A stretch of 64,000 nt of DNA from an uncultured Opitutales bacterium (GTDB lineage Bacteria > Verrucomicrobiota > Verrucomicrobiia > Opitutales > Intestinicryptomonadaceae), in the NCBI GenBank assembly GCA_900546565.1, contig URDC01000001.1:1-64000 (forward strand), written 5' to 3'. The translations under genes and the position numbers were made by a program. The stretch's first letter is position 1; every line of letters begins with the position of its first letter. Positions 31,600-40,580 of this stretch are shown here, in pieces. A model generated the notes under the pieces. It saw only the letters and a program-made list of their open reading frames with translations, did no database searches and was not told the origin of the DNA.

Positions 31600-32961
31600 A
31601 TGGCTTGCGAAAACAGAATAATTTACAAACACATCGACGTAGACGGTTGGAACGCCTCAATCGACAAATATATTTCCGACGGGGGCTACCGCATTTTGGG
31701 CGAAACCGTCAAACGCGACAAGGCCGAACTTTGCGCCGAAATGGAAAAGTCCAAGTTGAAGGGGCGCGGCGGCGCGGGCTTCCCCACGGGTATGAAGTGG
31801 AAATTCCTCGACCGAAAAAGCGGCAAGCCCATCTACCTCATCTGCAACGCTGACGAATCAGAACCCGGTACTTGCAAAGACCGCCTCATAATCTACCAAG
31901 ACCCCCACACCCTCATCGAGGGCATTATGTGCACCGCCTACGCAATCAACGCCGCGCAGGCTTTCATCTACATCAGGGGCGAGTATATCAACGGCTACCG
32001 AATTTTGATAAACGCAATCGAAGAGGCTAAACAAAAGGGGTTCGTAGGCAAAAACATCTGCGGTTCGGATTACAGCTGCGAAATCACCGTATGCCGCGGC
32101 GCGGGCTGCTACGTCTGTGGCGAGGAAACGGGCCTGATTTCGTCGCTCGGCGGCGCGCGCGCCTACCCGCGCATCAAGCCCCCTTACTTCCCCGCCGTTA
32201 TGGGACTCTACGATTGCCCGACAGTCGTCAATAACGTCGAAACACTCTGCTGGGTTCCCAAGGTCTTCGACCTCGGCGGCGAGGCGGTTTCGAAAATCGG
32301 CTCTCCCCTCGACCCCGGCACACACATTTGGGGCGTCTGCGGACAGGTTCAAAAACCCGGACGCTACGAAATCGAAACGGGCACCTGCACACTCGGCGAA
32401 TTGCTTTACGACCTCTGCGGCGGACCCCTCGCGGGCAGACGCTTCAAGGCGATTATCCCGGGCGGCTCTTCGATGAAGATTCTGCGCTGGGACGAAAAAT
32501 TCACAATCAAAAACCCCGACGGCACCACATTCGAACGCCGCGTTGAAGACATTCCCCTCGACGCCGTTTCATTCCAGCAGTGCGGCACGGCAATCGGTTC
32601 CTGCGGCATAATCGCAATGGACAACACCGTCGATATGCCCGAGGCTCTCGCTAATTTAAGCGCATTCTACGCCCACGAAAGTTGCGGGCAGTGCACGCCC
32701 TGCCGCGAGGGCACAAAGTGGATGTCGCGCATAACAAAACGCATTTGCGAGGGCGGCGGCAGACTCGAAGACGTCGACTTGCTCAAAAGCGCGGCTGACA
32801 ACATCTGCGGCAGAACAATCTGCGCCCTCGGCGAGGGGGCGGCGTGGCCTGTGCAAAGCAACGTTTCCAAGTTCCGCGACGAATACATTCAGAAAATCAA
32901 CGCGCAACTTTCGCATGGCGGCTTAGGGCGTGTCGACAACAACGCGTATAGACTTATTTAG
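31600..32961 (+). CDS. nuoF: NADH-quinone oxidoreductase subunit F (NADH- and FMN-binding)
   Basis: 453 residues. The NADH site GRGGAGFPTGMKWKF, FMN-site NADESEPGTCKDR and GAGCYVCGEETGLISSLGG, and the [4Fe-4S] ligands ESCGQCTPCREG plus a later Cys (ICGRTICALGEGAAWPVQS) are all present. NADH enters complex I here, so the complex in this organism is the NADH-using type and not a truncated ferredoxin-linked version. The start lies 4 bp after nuoE. Confidence 0.96.
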   Translation: MACENRIIYKHIDVDGWNASIDKYISDGGYRILGETVKRDKAELCAEMEKSKLKGRGGAGFPTGMKWKFLDRKSGKPIYLICNADESEPGTCKDRLIIYQDPHTLIEGIMCTAYAINAAQAFIYIRGEYINGYRILINAIEEAKQKGFVGKNICGSDYSCEITVCRGAGCYVCGEETGLISSLGGARAYPRIKPPYFPAVMGLYDCPTVVNNVETLCWVPKVFDLGGEAVSKIGSPLDPGTHIWGVCGQVQKPGRYEIETGTCTLGELLYDLCGGPLAGRRFKAIIPGGSSMKILRWDEKFTIKNPDGTTFERRVEDIPLDAVSFQQCGTAIGSCGIIAMDNTVDMPEALANLSAFYAHESCGQCTPCREGTKWMSRITKRICEGGGRLEDVDLLKSAADNICGRTICALGEGAAWPVQSNVSKFRDEYIQKINAQLSHGGLGRVDNNAYRLI

Positions 32962-32964
32962 AGT

Positions 32965-34644
32965 ATGGAAAATCAGACAGTAAACGTAAACATCAACGGT
33001 GCTGACTATAAAGTCCCCGCAGGCCTCAACATTTTGGAGGCGTGCAAAAGCATCGGCGTGGAAATTCCATTCTTCTGCTACCACCCGAGTTTGAAGGTGG
33101 CGGGCTCTTGCAGAATGTGCTTGGTTCAAATGGGTATGCCCGCCCGCGACAGGGCGACAGGCCAGCCCATTCTCGACGAAAACGGTGTCCAGAAAATCGC
33201 CTTTATGCCCAAGCCCGTCATCGCCTGCGGCACAAAAGTTTCGGAGGGAATGCACGTCATAACAAATTCCGAGGCGGTGGCGGATTGCCGCCGCGGCGTT
33301 TTGGAATTTTTGCTTCTCAACCACCCGCTCGATTGCCCCATTTGCGACAAGGCGGGCGAGTGCAAACTCCAAGAATACACCCACGCCTACGGCCGCGAAT
33401 CTTCGCGCTACGTCGAGGAAAAAAACATCAAGCGCAAAAAGCGCGAGTTCGCGGGCAAAATTTTCGTCGACGCCGAGCGTTGCATACAGTGCTCGCGCTG
33501 CATACGCTTCTGCAAGGAGTTCATCGGCAGAAGCATTATGGGCTTTACAAAACGCGGCTCGAAAGTCGAAATCGGCTTCTACGACAACGCCGACAACGAA
33601 AGCAATTACCTGCTTAATATCGTCGACGGCTGCCCCGTCGGCGCATTGACCGAAAAGGCTTTCCGCTTCGAAATGCGCACTTGGTTCTTGAAAACCACCG
33701 AAAGCCTCTGCGGCGAAAGCAGCGCGGGTGTCAATACCCGCGTGTGGTCGCGCAACGGCAAAATCTACCGCATAACCCCGCGCCAAAACGGCTTCGTAAA
33801 CGATATGTTTATGAGCGATTCGGGCAGATACATCTTTAAACAATACGAGCAGAACCGCCTCGCGACTGCGAAAGTCGATTCCACCCCCTGCGACGCACAA
33901 TACGCGGTCTCCCGCGCGGGCGAAATCGCCAAAATCGGCGCAGTTGCATTCGTTGCAAACGGCTGGCAGAGCGTCGAGGAAATGTTCCTCTTGCGCCAGC
34001 TTGCGGCGGCGGCAAACGCCGAAGTTTATATGGCAAGCCACTTGCAGCCCGACGACGGCAAACTCGTCTCGGCGGACGCCACCGCAAATATGCGCGGGGC
34101 ATTCGCCACGGGCTTGATTGACGCCTACCCGCGCCCGACACTTTCCGAACTCGCTTCGAAAGTCGAAAGCGGCGACGTCAAGACCGTAGTCTGCTTCGGC
34201 GAAGACCTGCTCAAATTGGGCTTCGAACCCAAACATTTCAAGCTCGCCAACATAGTCTATTGCGGCGTTCTCGACAACGAAACCGCAAAACTCGCCAAAA
34301 TCTGCATACCGCTCAGAAGCGAGTTCGAAAAGGACGGAATGTGGATAAACCGCCAGTTCCGCCTCCAAAAATTCGCCAAGGCAGTCGACGCTCCCGAACA
34401 GACGGTCGACGACGTCGCCCTTCTTTCGGCAATGTTAAAAGACGTCGGCGGCGAGACATTCGAAATCCCGACAGTCGGGGCAGTCCGCGCAGTCATTTCG
34501 CGCGACATCGAATTTTTGAAGGGTTGCGAAAACGTCGGCTCTCAGGGAAGGCTGCTTGACGGCTCGAAGTTCGCCTCTATCGACTTCCCCGAAGAAAACG
34601 CAATGTTCTTCGCAAAAAATCAACACGCAAAAACGGGAGAATAA
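32965..34644 (+). CDS. nuoG: NADH-quinone oxidoreductase subunit G (short form)
   Basis: 559 residues, shorter than the approximately 900 of E. coli NuoG. The N-terminal ferredoxin-like part is complete: CYHPSLKVAGSCRMCLVQMG for [2Fe-2S], HPLDCPICDKAGECKLQ for the His-ligated cluster, and CIQCSRCIRFCKEF with GCPVGALT for a [4Fe-4S]. The molybdopterin-oxidoreductase-like C-terminal part (from about residue 220) is shortened and shows no extra cluster, as in many non-proteobacterial NuoG. It starts 3 bp after nuoF. Confidence 0.92.
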   Translation: MENQTVNVNINGADYKVPAGLNILEACKSIGVEIPFFCYHPSLKVAGSCRMCLVQMGMPARDRATGQPILDENGVQKIAFMPKPVIACGTKVSEGMHVITNSEAVADCRRGVLEFLLLNHPLDCPICDKAGECKLQEYTHAYGRESSRYVEEKNIKRKKREFAGKIFVDAERCIQCSRCIRFCKEFIGRSIMGFTKRGSKVEIGFYDNADNESNYLLNIVDGCPVGALTEKAFRFEMRTWFLKTTESLCGESSAGVNTRVWSRNGKIYRITPRQNGFVNDMFMSDSGRYIFKQYEQNRLATAKVDSTPCDAQYAVSRAGEIAKIGAVAFVANGWQSVEEMFLLRQLAAAANAEVYMASHLQPDDGKLVSADATANMRGAFATGLIDAYPRPTLSELASKVESGDVKTVVCFGEDLLKLGFEPKHFKLANIVYCGVLDNETAKLAKICIPLRSEFEKDGMWINRQFRLQKFAKAVDAPEQTVDDVALLSAMLKDVGGETFEIPTVGAVRAVISRDIEFLKGCENVGSQGRLLDGSKFASIDFPEENAMFFAKNQHAKTGE

Positions 34645-34647
34645 AAA

Positions 34648-35787
34648 ATGGAACTCTTAAATTTGTCCGTTTTGGCGGACGCCTCCGCCGAATCCTGCTG
34701 CGCGGGATATCTCGCGTGGCTTTTGCCGATAGTGTTTTCGCTGTTGTGCGTGATTGTGGTTATGAGCTTTGCGGGTCTGAGTGTCGTAGCCGAGCGCAAA
34801 GTCTGCGCATACATTCAGGGTCGCTTCGGACCCAACCGCACCGCAATTCCGTATGTCGACGCAATCCCGTTCGTCGGCAATTTCTTGAAGAAAAACGGTC
34901 TTATGCAGCTTGCCGCCGACGGACTTAAATTTCTTCTGAAAGAAGACCCGCTTCCCAAACACGTCAAGACATTCTGGTATCTGATAGCCCCCGTGATGTC
35001 GCTCGCGCCCGTATTGGTGGCGGCAAGCGTGATTCCCTTCGGCGTCTATTGGCTCGACGGCGCGGCAAAGCCCGTGGCGGTCGCAAACCTCGACATCAGC
35101 CTGCTGTTCGCTTTGGCAGTCGGCTCGCTGGGCGTCTACGGGGCGATAATGGCGGGGTGGTCGTCGAACAGCAAATTCCCGTATCTGGGCGGAATGCGCG
35201 CGGCGGCGCAGGTTGTCAGTTACGAACTTGCAATGGCAATCTCGGTTCTGCCCGTCGTGATGATGGCTGCCGCCCGCGGGGTTCAGTCGCCGCTGAGCCT
35301 GTTCGACATCGCCGCGTGCCAGAGCGAAAACCTCTGGTTTTGCATAACCCAGCCTATTTCCGCGCTCATCTTCCTTGTCGCGCTCTTTGCCGAAACAAAC
35401 CGCCTGCCGTTCGATATGGCCGAAAGCGAAACCGACCTCGTCAGCGGCTACCACACCGAGTACGGCAGCTTCAAGTTCGGGTTGTTCTTCGTGGGCGAAT
35501 ACGGACACATCGTCGTGGGTTCGTCGATATTCATCGCATTGTTCCTCGGCGGCTGGAACCCCCTCCCCGGGGTTGCGTGGCCGACAAGCTGGGGTATCGG
35601 CGCGTCGATATTGTCGGTAGCCACATTCCTCGTAAAAATCGCGATGATGATATTCTTCTTCATCTGGGTGCGTTGGACACTTCCGCGTTTCAGGAACGAC
35701 CAAGTTATGCGCTTGGGCTGGGCGCGCCTCGTGCCGCTTGCGATAGCCAACTTCGTTGCGTATTTAATCTACATTTCAATAGTTTAA
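34648..35787 (+). CDS. nuoH: NADH-quinone oxidoreductase subunit H
   Basis: 379 residues, eight or so membrane segments. AERKVCAYIQGRFGPNRT, the polar loop around AETNRLPFDMAESETDLVSGYHTEYG and the FIWVRWTLPRFRNDQVMRLGW segment are NuoH signatures. It couples the quinone site to the proton-pumping arm. It starts 3 bp after nuoG. Confidence 0.95.
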   Translation: MELLNLSVLADASAESCCAGYLAWLLPIVFSLLCVIVVMSFAGLSVVAERKVCAYIQGRFGPNRTAIPYVDAIPFVGNFLKKNGLMQLAADGLKFLLKEDPLPKHVKTFWYLIAPVMSLAPVLVAASVIPFGVYWLDGAAKPVAVANLDISLLFALAVGSLGVYGAIMAGWSSNSKFPYLGGMRAAAQVVSYELAMAISVLPVVMMAAARGVQSPLSLFDIAACQSENLWFCITQPISALIFLVALFAETNRLPFDMAESETDLVSGYHTEYGSFKFGLFFVGEYGHIVVGSSIFIALFLGGWNPLPGVAWPTSWGIGASILSVATFLVKIAMMIFFFIWVRWTLPRFRNDQVMRLGWARLVPLAIANFVAYLIYISIV

Positions 35788-35791
35788 AGAT

Positions 35792-36316
35792 ATGGCGATA
35801 ATTGTCGAAAGAAAACGCCTGAATTTCTGGGAGCGCACATACCTGCCTCAGATAATATCGGGCTTGTATATAACAATCAGGAACTTTTTTGCCAAAAAGG
35901 TCACGCTCGAATACCCCGACCAGCGTCCCGTGATACCCGCGGGCTACCGCGGCGCGCCTGTTCTGGTGAAAGACTCCAACGGCAGGGCGAAGTGCGTTTC
36001 GTGCCAACTTTGCGAGTTCGTCTGCCCGTCGAAGGCAATAAAGGTCTCGCCCTCGTCAATACCCGCCGATAGCGAGTATGCCTTTATCGAAAAAGCCCCG
36101 TCGGACTTTCAGATTGATATGACGCGCTGCATCTATTGCGGCTATTGTCAGGAGGCTTGCCCCGAGCAGGCAATCGTGATGGGCTCGGAGTATTCCATAA
36201 ACTCCTACACGCGCGAGGGGCTCAGACGCCACAAGTCCGACCTCTACAAAATCGGCGGCGTAGTTCCCGACAAAATAAAGAAGTGGCAAAAAGTCCGCGA
36301 CAGAAAGGGCGAATAA
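35792..36316 (+). CDS. nuoI: NADH-quinone oxidoreductase subunit I
   Basis: 174 residues with two [4Fe-4S] sets: CVSCQLCEFVCPSKAI and CIYCGYCQEACPEQAI. It carries electrons (N6a/N6b) toward NuoB. Its TAA stop overlaps the nuoJ ATG by one base (TAATG), indicating translational coupling. Confidence 0.95.
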   Translation: MAIIVERKRLNFWERTYLPQIISGLYITIRNFFAKKVTLEYPDQRPVIPAGYRGAPVLVKDSNGRAKCVSCQLCEFVCPSKAIKVSPSSIPADSEYAFIEKAPSDFQIDMTRCIYCGYCQEACPEQAIVMGSEYSINSYTREGLRRHKSDLYKIGGVVPDKIKKWQKVRDRKGE

Positions 36317-36834
36317 TGGAACAGCTTATGTATTGTATATTCTGCGCAATGTGCATCGGCGGCGCGCTCGGCGTTATACTGCTTAAAAACTTCGTCAATT
36401 CGGCAATGTCGATGCTCGTTTCGATGCTCGGCACGGCGGGCTTGATGATATTGATGCACGCCTACTTCCCCGCATTCATCGTGCTCACGGTCTACGGCGG
36501 GGCGATAATGGTCTTGTTCGTGTTCGTCGTAATGTTTATCGGCGACGAAGACGAAAAACGCCATTGGGGCAAAAAACTCGCCCTTGCCGTCTTGTGGGCG
36601 GCACTCTGCGCAATGATTGGCGGATTCGTCCCCGAACGCCTTCCCGAGGCGGCTAAGGCGGTAATTCCGCCCGCGGGTGAAGTGGCGAACGCGCAAAATT
36701 ACGGTGTCGCCATAATTTCGGATTTCGCGCTCGAATTGCAAATAGTCGGCATAATGCTGCTTGCGGCAATGGTCGGGGTTATAGTCGTGGCAAAACCGAA
36801 TGCCGCGCATAAAATTAAATCGGATATGCTGTGA
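36316..36834 (+). CDS. nuoJ: NADH-quinone oxidoreductase subunit J
   Basis: 172 residues, five membrane segments. NSAMSMLVSMLGTAGLMI and YFPAFIVLTVYGGAIMVLFVFVVMF are the characteristic TM2/TM3 sequence, the latter containing the pi-bulge helix of the E-channel. It starts within the nuoI stop and ends just before nuoK. Confidence 0.93.
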   Translation: MEQLMYCIFCAMCIGGALGVILLKNFVNSAMSMLVSMLGTAGLMILMHAYFPAFIVLTVYGGAIMVLFVFVVMFIGDEDEKRHWGKKLALAVLWAALCAMIGGFVPERLPEAAKAVIPPAGEVANAQNYGVAIISDFALELQIVGIMLLAAMVGVIVVAKPNAAHKIKSDML

Positions 36835-36842
36835 GGTTTTTT

Positions 36843-37148
36843 ATGAATGCGTCATTGATAAATTTTATACTTCCCGCGCTAATGCTCTTCATAACGGGGC
36901 TGCTTGGCGTGATGTTCAAACGCAACCTGATAACCATTTTTATGTGCGCCGAGCTTATGCTTGCCGCCTCGATGATTGTCTTTACCGCATTCGCTTCCGC
37001 AACCGACGACATCTCGGGGGCGGTCTTCGCACTCTTCATAATGGCAATAGCCGCCGCAGAAGTCGCAGTCGGATTGGCGGCAATCACGCGCCTGTTCAAA
37101 CTCGAATCGACGGTTTCCACAAAGGAGCTTCACACATTGGGCGATTAG
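36843..37148 (+). CDS. nuoK: NADH-quinone oxidoreductase subunit K
   Basis: 101 residues, three membrane segments. GLLGVMFKRNLITIFMCAELMLAAS contains the conserved membrane Glu, and AVFALFIMAIAAAEVAVGLAAI the second. The ATG at 36843 follows GTGAGG; a GTG at 36831 in the same frame is less likely. Confidence 0.93.
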   Translation: MNASLINFILPALMLFITGLLGVMFKRNLITIFMCAELMLAASMIVFTAFASATDDISGAVFALFIMAIAAAEVAVGLAAITRLFKLESTVSTKELHTLGD

Positions 37149-37180
37149 CCTGAGCCGTTATTTTAAGGAGCAAAATACAT

Positions 37181-39073
37181 ATGGAAAGCTTGAACCTAAT
37201 TTTATTTCTGCCGCTTTTAAGCGCGGCATTTATCGTGCTTTTTCTGCGCAAAACCCGCAGCGCGTGTGCGGCGGTGTCGGTCGGCTCGGCGGCAATTTGC
37301 GCGGCATTGGCATTGTCGCTTATGACGGGAGAAACCGCGGGCGCGGCATTCAAAAGCTCGTTTGCATTGTTTGCATTGGGCAATTTCGGCTTCAACTTCG
37401 GCTTGCTGCTCGATTCGCTTTCTACGAATATGATTTTCGTCGTATGCATCGTAGGCTTGCTAATCCACGTTTTTAGCGTCGGATATATGGACGACGACAA
37501 CTCGCGCGGCCGCTTCTTCGCGGGGCTTAGCTTCTTTATGTTCTCGATGACGGGCATAGTGCTCTCTTCGAACCTCTTTATGATGTTCGTCTTCTGGGAA
37601 CTTGTCGGATTCAGCTCCTACGCGCTAATCGCCCATTACGCCGATACTCCCGCCGCCCGCGAGGCTTCCAAAAAGGCGTTCATCGCAAACCGCGTCGGCG
37701 ATTTCGGCTTTTTGCTTGGCATAATATTCTGCTGGTCGACATTCGGCACAACCGAGTTCACCGAACTTGCCGCAATTATGAAGGCGCATCCCGAACAGGC
37801 TTCGACTACAATGGGCTTGCTTATTATGTGCGGCTTTTTGGGCAAGAGCGCGCAGTTCCCCTTGCAGGTTTGGCTAGGCGACGCAATGGCGGGCCCCACC
37901 CCCGTTTCCGCACTCATCCACGCCGCGACAATGGTCGCCGCAGGCGTGTTTATGATGGTTCGCCTCGCTTCAATGAACTTTCTTACGGGCGACGTTCTCA
38001 GTCTCATACTTCTGCTTTGCTCGCTTATGTCCTTTTGCGCAGGGCTTTGGGCTTTGGGGCAAAACGACATCAAAAAAATCCTCGCCTACTCCACACTCGC
38101 CCATCTGGGCATGATGGGCGCGGGCGTCGCGCTCGGCTACGGCTTGGCAATGTTCCACCTTTCGACACACGCCTTCTTTAAGGCGACACTCTTCCTTGTT
38201 GCGGGTTCGATAATCCACGCCTGCCACCACGAACAGGACATATACAAAATGGGCGGACTCTTCAAACGTATGCCCATTACATCAATAGTGGCTCTTACCG
38301 CGACACTCTCGATTGTCGCATTTCCGTTCTTCGCGGGCTATTACAGCAAAGAGGCAATACTTGCCACAGCTTGGGCGCGTTCGGCGGAGGGCGGCACATT
38401 CTACCATATCGTCTTTGGTTTGCTGCTCGCGGCGGCATTCCTGACTCCTGTCTATATGGGCAGACTCTTCTTCAACGTCTTCTTCGGCAAACCCCATTCC
38501 GAAAAGACGGAACACGCAAAGGAAAGCGGCATATTTATGACATTGCCGCTCGTCGTCTTGGCAGTCTATTGCGTATGCGCGGGTTGGTCTTTTATGCCCG
38601 AAATCCGCTTCAATTACATAATTCCCGCCGCAGCTTCGGAGTTCGTCGCCGACTTCCTCAAACACCACGAGGAGTGGCTTGCCCAGTTCGCGGGGCTTGA
38701 AAAATTCGAGTGGCTCGCACTCGCCACAACATTCATAGGCGTCGCGGTTTCGTTTGCAGTCTACGGCGGGCGCAGGGGCTACGACCCCGTCCAAAAACAT
38801 CTCGGTTTTGCCTATAACGCTCTCAATAAACACGGCTGGTTCGACGACATCTACGATTGGTATATCGCCAAAGTCCAGCAGCGCATAGCCATATTCTTGG
38901 CGACATTCGTCGACCTGTTTATGATTGAGCTTTTGAGCGTCCGCGGCTTGGGCATAGTCTGCGCAGTCGTCGGACAGGGCTTCAAAAAAATGCACGATTG
39001 CTCCACAAATTCGCAGGTCAAGTGGTTCACTGCGGGCTTGGTGTTCGTGCTCGTATTGGTAATTTTCGCATAG
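37181..39073 (+). CDS. nuoL: NADH-quinone oxidoreductase subunit L
   Basis: 630 residues, antiporter-like. Conserved features include FWELVGFSSYALIAHY with the pumping Glu, GKSAQFPLQVWLGDAMAGPTPVSALIHAATMVAAGV, KKILAYSTLAHLGMMGAGVALG and a long C-terminal part with the lateral-helix region (from about residue 500). An AAGGAG ribosome binding site precedes the ATG. Distal pump subunit of complex I. Confidence 0.95.
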   Translation: MESLNLILFLPLLSAAFIVLFLRKTRSACAAVSVGSAAICAALALSLMTGETAGAAFKSSFALFALGNFGFNFGLLLDSLSTNMIFVVCIVGLLIHVFSVGYMDDDNSRGRFFAGLSFFMFSMTGIVLSSNLFMMFVFWELVGFSSYALIAHYADTPAAREASKKAFIANRVGDFGFLLGIIFCWSTFGTTEFTELAAIMKAHPEQASTTMGLLIMCGFLGKSAQFPLQVWLGDAMAGPTPVSALIHAATMVAAGVFMMVRLASMNFLTGDVLSLILLLCSLMSFCAGLWALGQNDIKKILAYSTLAHLGMMGAGVALGYGLAMFHLSTHAFFKATLFLVAGSIIHACHHEQDIYKMGGLFKRMPITSIVALTATLSIVAFPFFAGYYSKEAILATAWARSAEGGTFYHIVFGLLLAAAFLTPVYMGRLFFNVFFGKPHSEKTEHAKESGIFMTLPLVVLAVYCVCAGWSFMPEIRFNYIIPAAASEFVADFLKHHEEWLAQFAGLEKFEWLALATTFIGVAVSFAVYGGRRGYDPVQKHLGFAYNALNKHGWFDDIYDWYIAKVQQRIAIFLATFVDLFMIELLSVRGLGIVCAVVGQGFKKMHDCSTNSQVKWFTAGLVFVLVLVIFA

Positions 39074-39082
39074 GGTTTGAAT

Positions 39083-40579
39083 ATGGAAAACGTTTCTGAA
39101 ATTTTGTTGAACGCGGCGGTTTATTCGCCGTTCGCGTTCGCGCTCATATCGCTTTTGGCTTGGAATTTTTGGGGCGCAAAAACGGCTTCGCGGCTGGCTT
39201 TGGCTTCGGCAATAGTCTCGCTTGTCTGCGGCTTGTGCGCTTGCGCAAACTTCGCTTCCGACGCCGCCGATTTGGCGGGCTTCTTCTACGCAAAACGCTT
39301 CTGGCTTCTGCCCGAGGTCGCCCTCGGCGGAATCTCAATGCCGATGTTCGCCCTCGCTATCATCGTGGGCTTTGCGGCGACAGTCTATTCGCTCTCGCTT
39401 GAAATAAAACAGGCAAAACTCTATTACCTGCTGCTTTTGATTATGCAGGGCGGGATCTTCGGCGCATTCACCGCCGCGAATTTGCTTTGGATATATATGT
39501 TCCATGAATTCGCCCTCGTTCCCACGTTCATCGCAATGCTGATGTGGGGCTCGGCGGGCAAACGCGTCGCGGCAATGCAAATGGCGGTCTACCTCACGCT
39601 CGGCGCGCTCGTTTCGCTCATCGGCATAATCGGCATATACGCCTGCGTCGGCGCGGAAGACTTTTCTCTCGCCGAAATCTCCTCGCGTCTCGCCGTCAAT
39701 CCCGTCGCGGCAAATACCCAAAACGTCCTCTTCGGATTGCTGATGTTCGGCTTGGGCACACTCGTGAGCCTATTTCCGTTCTATACTTGGGCACCGCGCA
39801 CATACACTTGCGCCCCGACGGCATTTTCGATGCTCCACGCGGGCGTGCTTAAAAAGTTCGGCTTGTTCGTCCTGATTCAGGTCGCAGTTCCCATTCTGCC
39901 GTTCGGTTGCGAGTATTGGGCAAAGACACTCGCAATATTGGCACTTTTCAACGTCATTTATATCGGCTTCGTCACAATGGCTCAGCGCGATTTGAAACTT
40001 ATGGTTTCGTATTCGAGCGTCGGACATATGGGACTCTGCTTCTTGGGTATCGCCTCAATGAGCGTCTTGGGCGCGGGCGGAGCACTCCTGCTTATGTTCG
40101 GACACGGTCTGAGCGTCGCCCTCCTGCTTATGCTCTCAAACATAACCTGCAACAATACAAACCAGTGGGATATGAATAAAATGGGCGGGCTCTATAAACA
40201 GACACCGATTCTGGCGGGCTTCTTCATCGCGGGCACAATGGCGAGCGTCGGTTTGCCGCTTTCGGCAAACTTCTGGGGCGAGCTTACAATCCTCACTTCG
40301 CTTTGGAACTTCTCGCCCGCAGTTTGCGCTTTGGCGGCAACGGGCTTGATAATCTCGGCAATCTACGGCTTGCGGGCAGTCGCCCGCGTCTTTATGGGCG
40401 AGCCTTCCGCGGAACTCAAACCGACCTTTGATTCCGTCCGCGACATCACCAAAATCGAACGCACGGCGGCAATCGTGCTCGTCGCGGGCTTGCTGTTTGT
40501 CGGCGTCTATCCGAAGTCGATAACCCAAACCGCGGACACATTGTTGAAATCCTTTCCCGCATACAATTTAGGCAAATAA
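39083..40579 (+). CDS. nuoM: NADH-quinone oxidoreductase subunit M
   Basis: 498 residues, antiporter-like, about 14 membrane segments. WIYMFHEFALVPTFIAMLMWG carries the key Glu and the LKLMVSYSSVGHMGLCFLG block is typical. The ATG at 39083 is two codons inside a TTG-started frame. It starts 9 bp after nuoL and is followed by nuoN after a single base. Confidence 0.94.
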   Translation: MENVSEILLNAAVYSPFAFALISLLAWNFWGAKTASRLALASAIVSLVCGLCACANFASDAADLAGFFYAKRFWLLPEVALGGISMPMFALAIIVGFAATVYSLSLEIKQAKLYYLLLLIMQGGIFGAFTAANLLWIYMFHEFALVPTFIAMLMWGSAGKRVAAMQMAVYLTLGALVSLIGIIGIYACVGAEDFSLAEISSRLAVNPVAANTQNVLFGLLMFGLGTLVSLFPFYTWAPRTYTCAPTAFSMLHAGVLKKFGLFVLIQVAVPILPFGCEYWAKTLAILALFNVIYIGFVTMAQRDLKLMVSYSSVGHMGLCFLGIASMSVLGAGGALLLMFGHGLSVALLLMLSNITCNNTNQWDMNKMGGLYKQTPILAGFFIAGTMASVGLPLSANFWGELTILTSLWNFSPAVCALAATGLIISAIYGLRAVARVFMGEPSAELKPTFDSVRDITKIERTAAIVLVAGLLFVGVYPKSITQTADTLLKSFPAYNLGK

Positions 40580-40580
40580 T

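Noticed and set aside
32923..34368. A 481-codon open frame antisense to nuoG
   Set aside because: NuoG has complete iron-sulfur motifs on the other strand; the antisense frame has no domain and no plausible start context.
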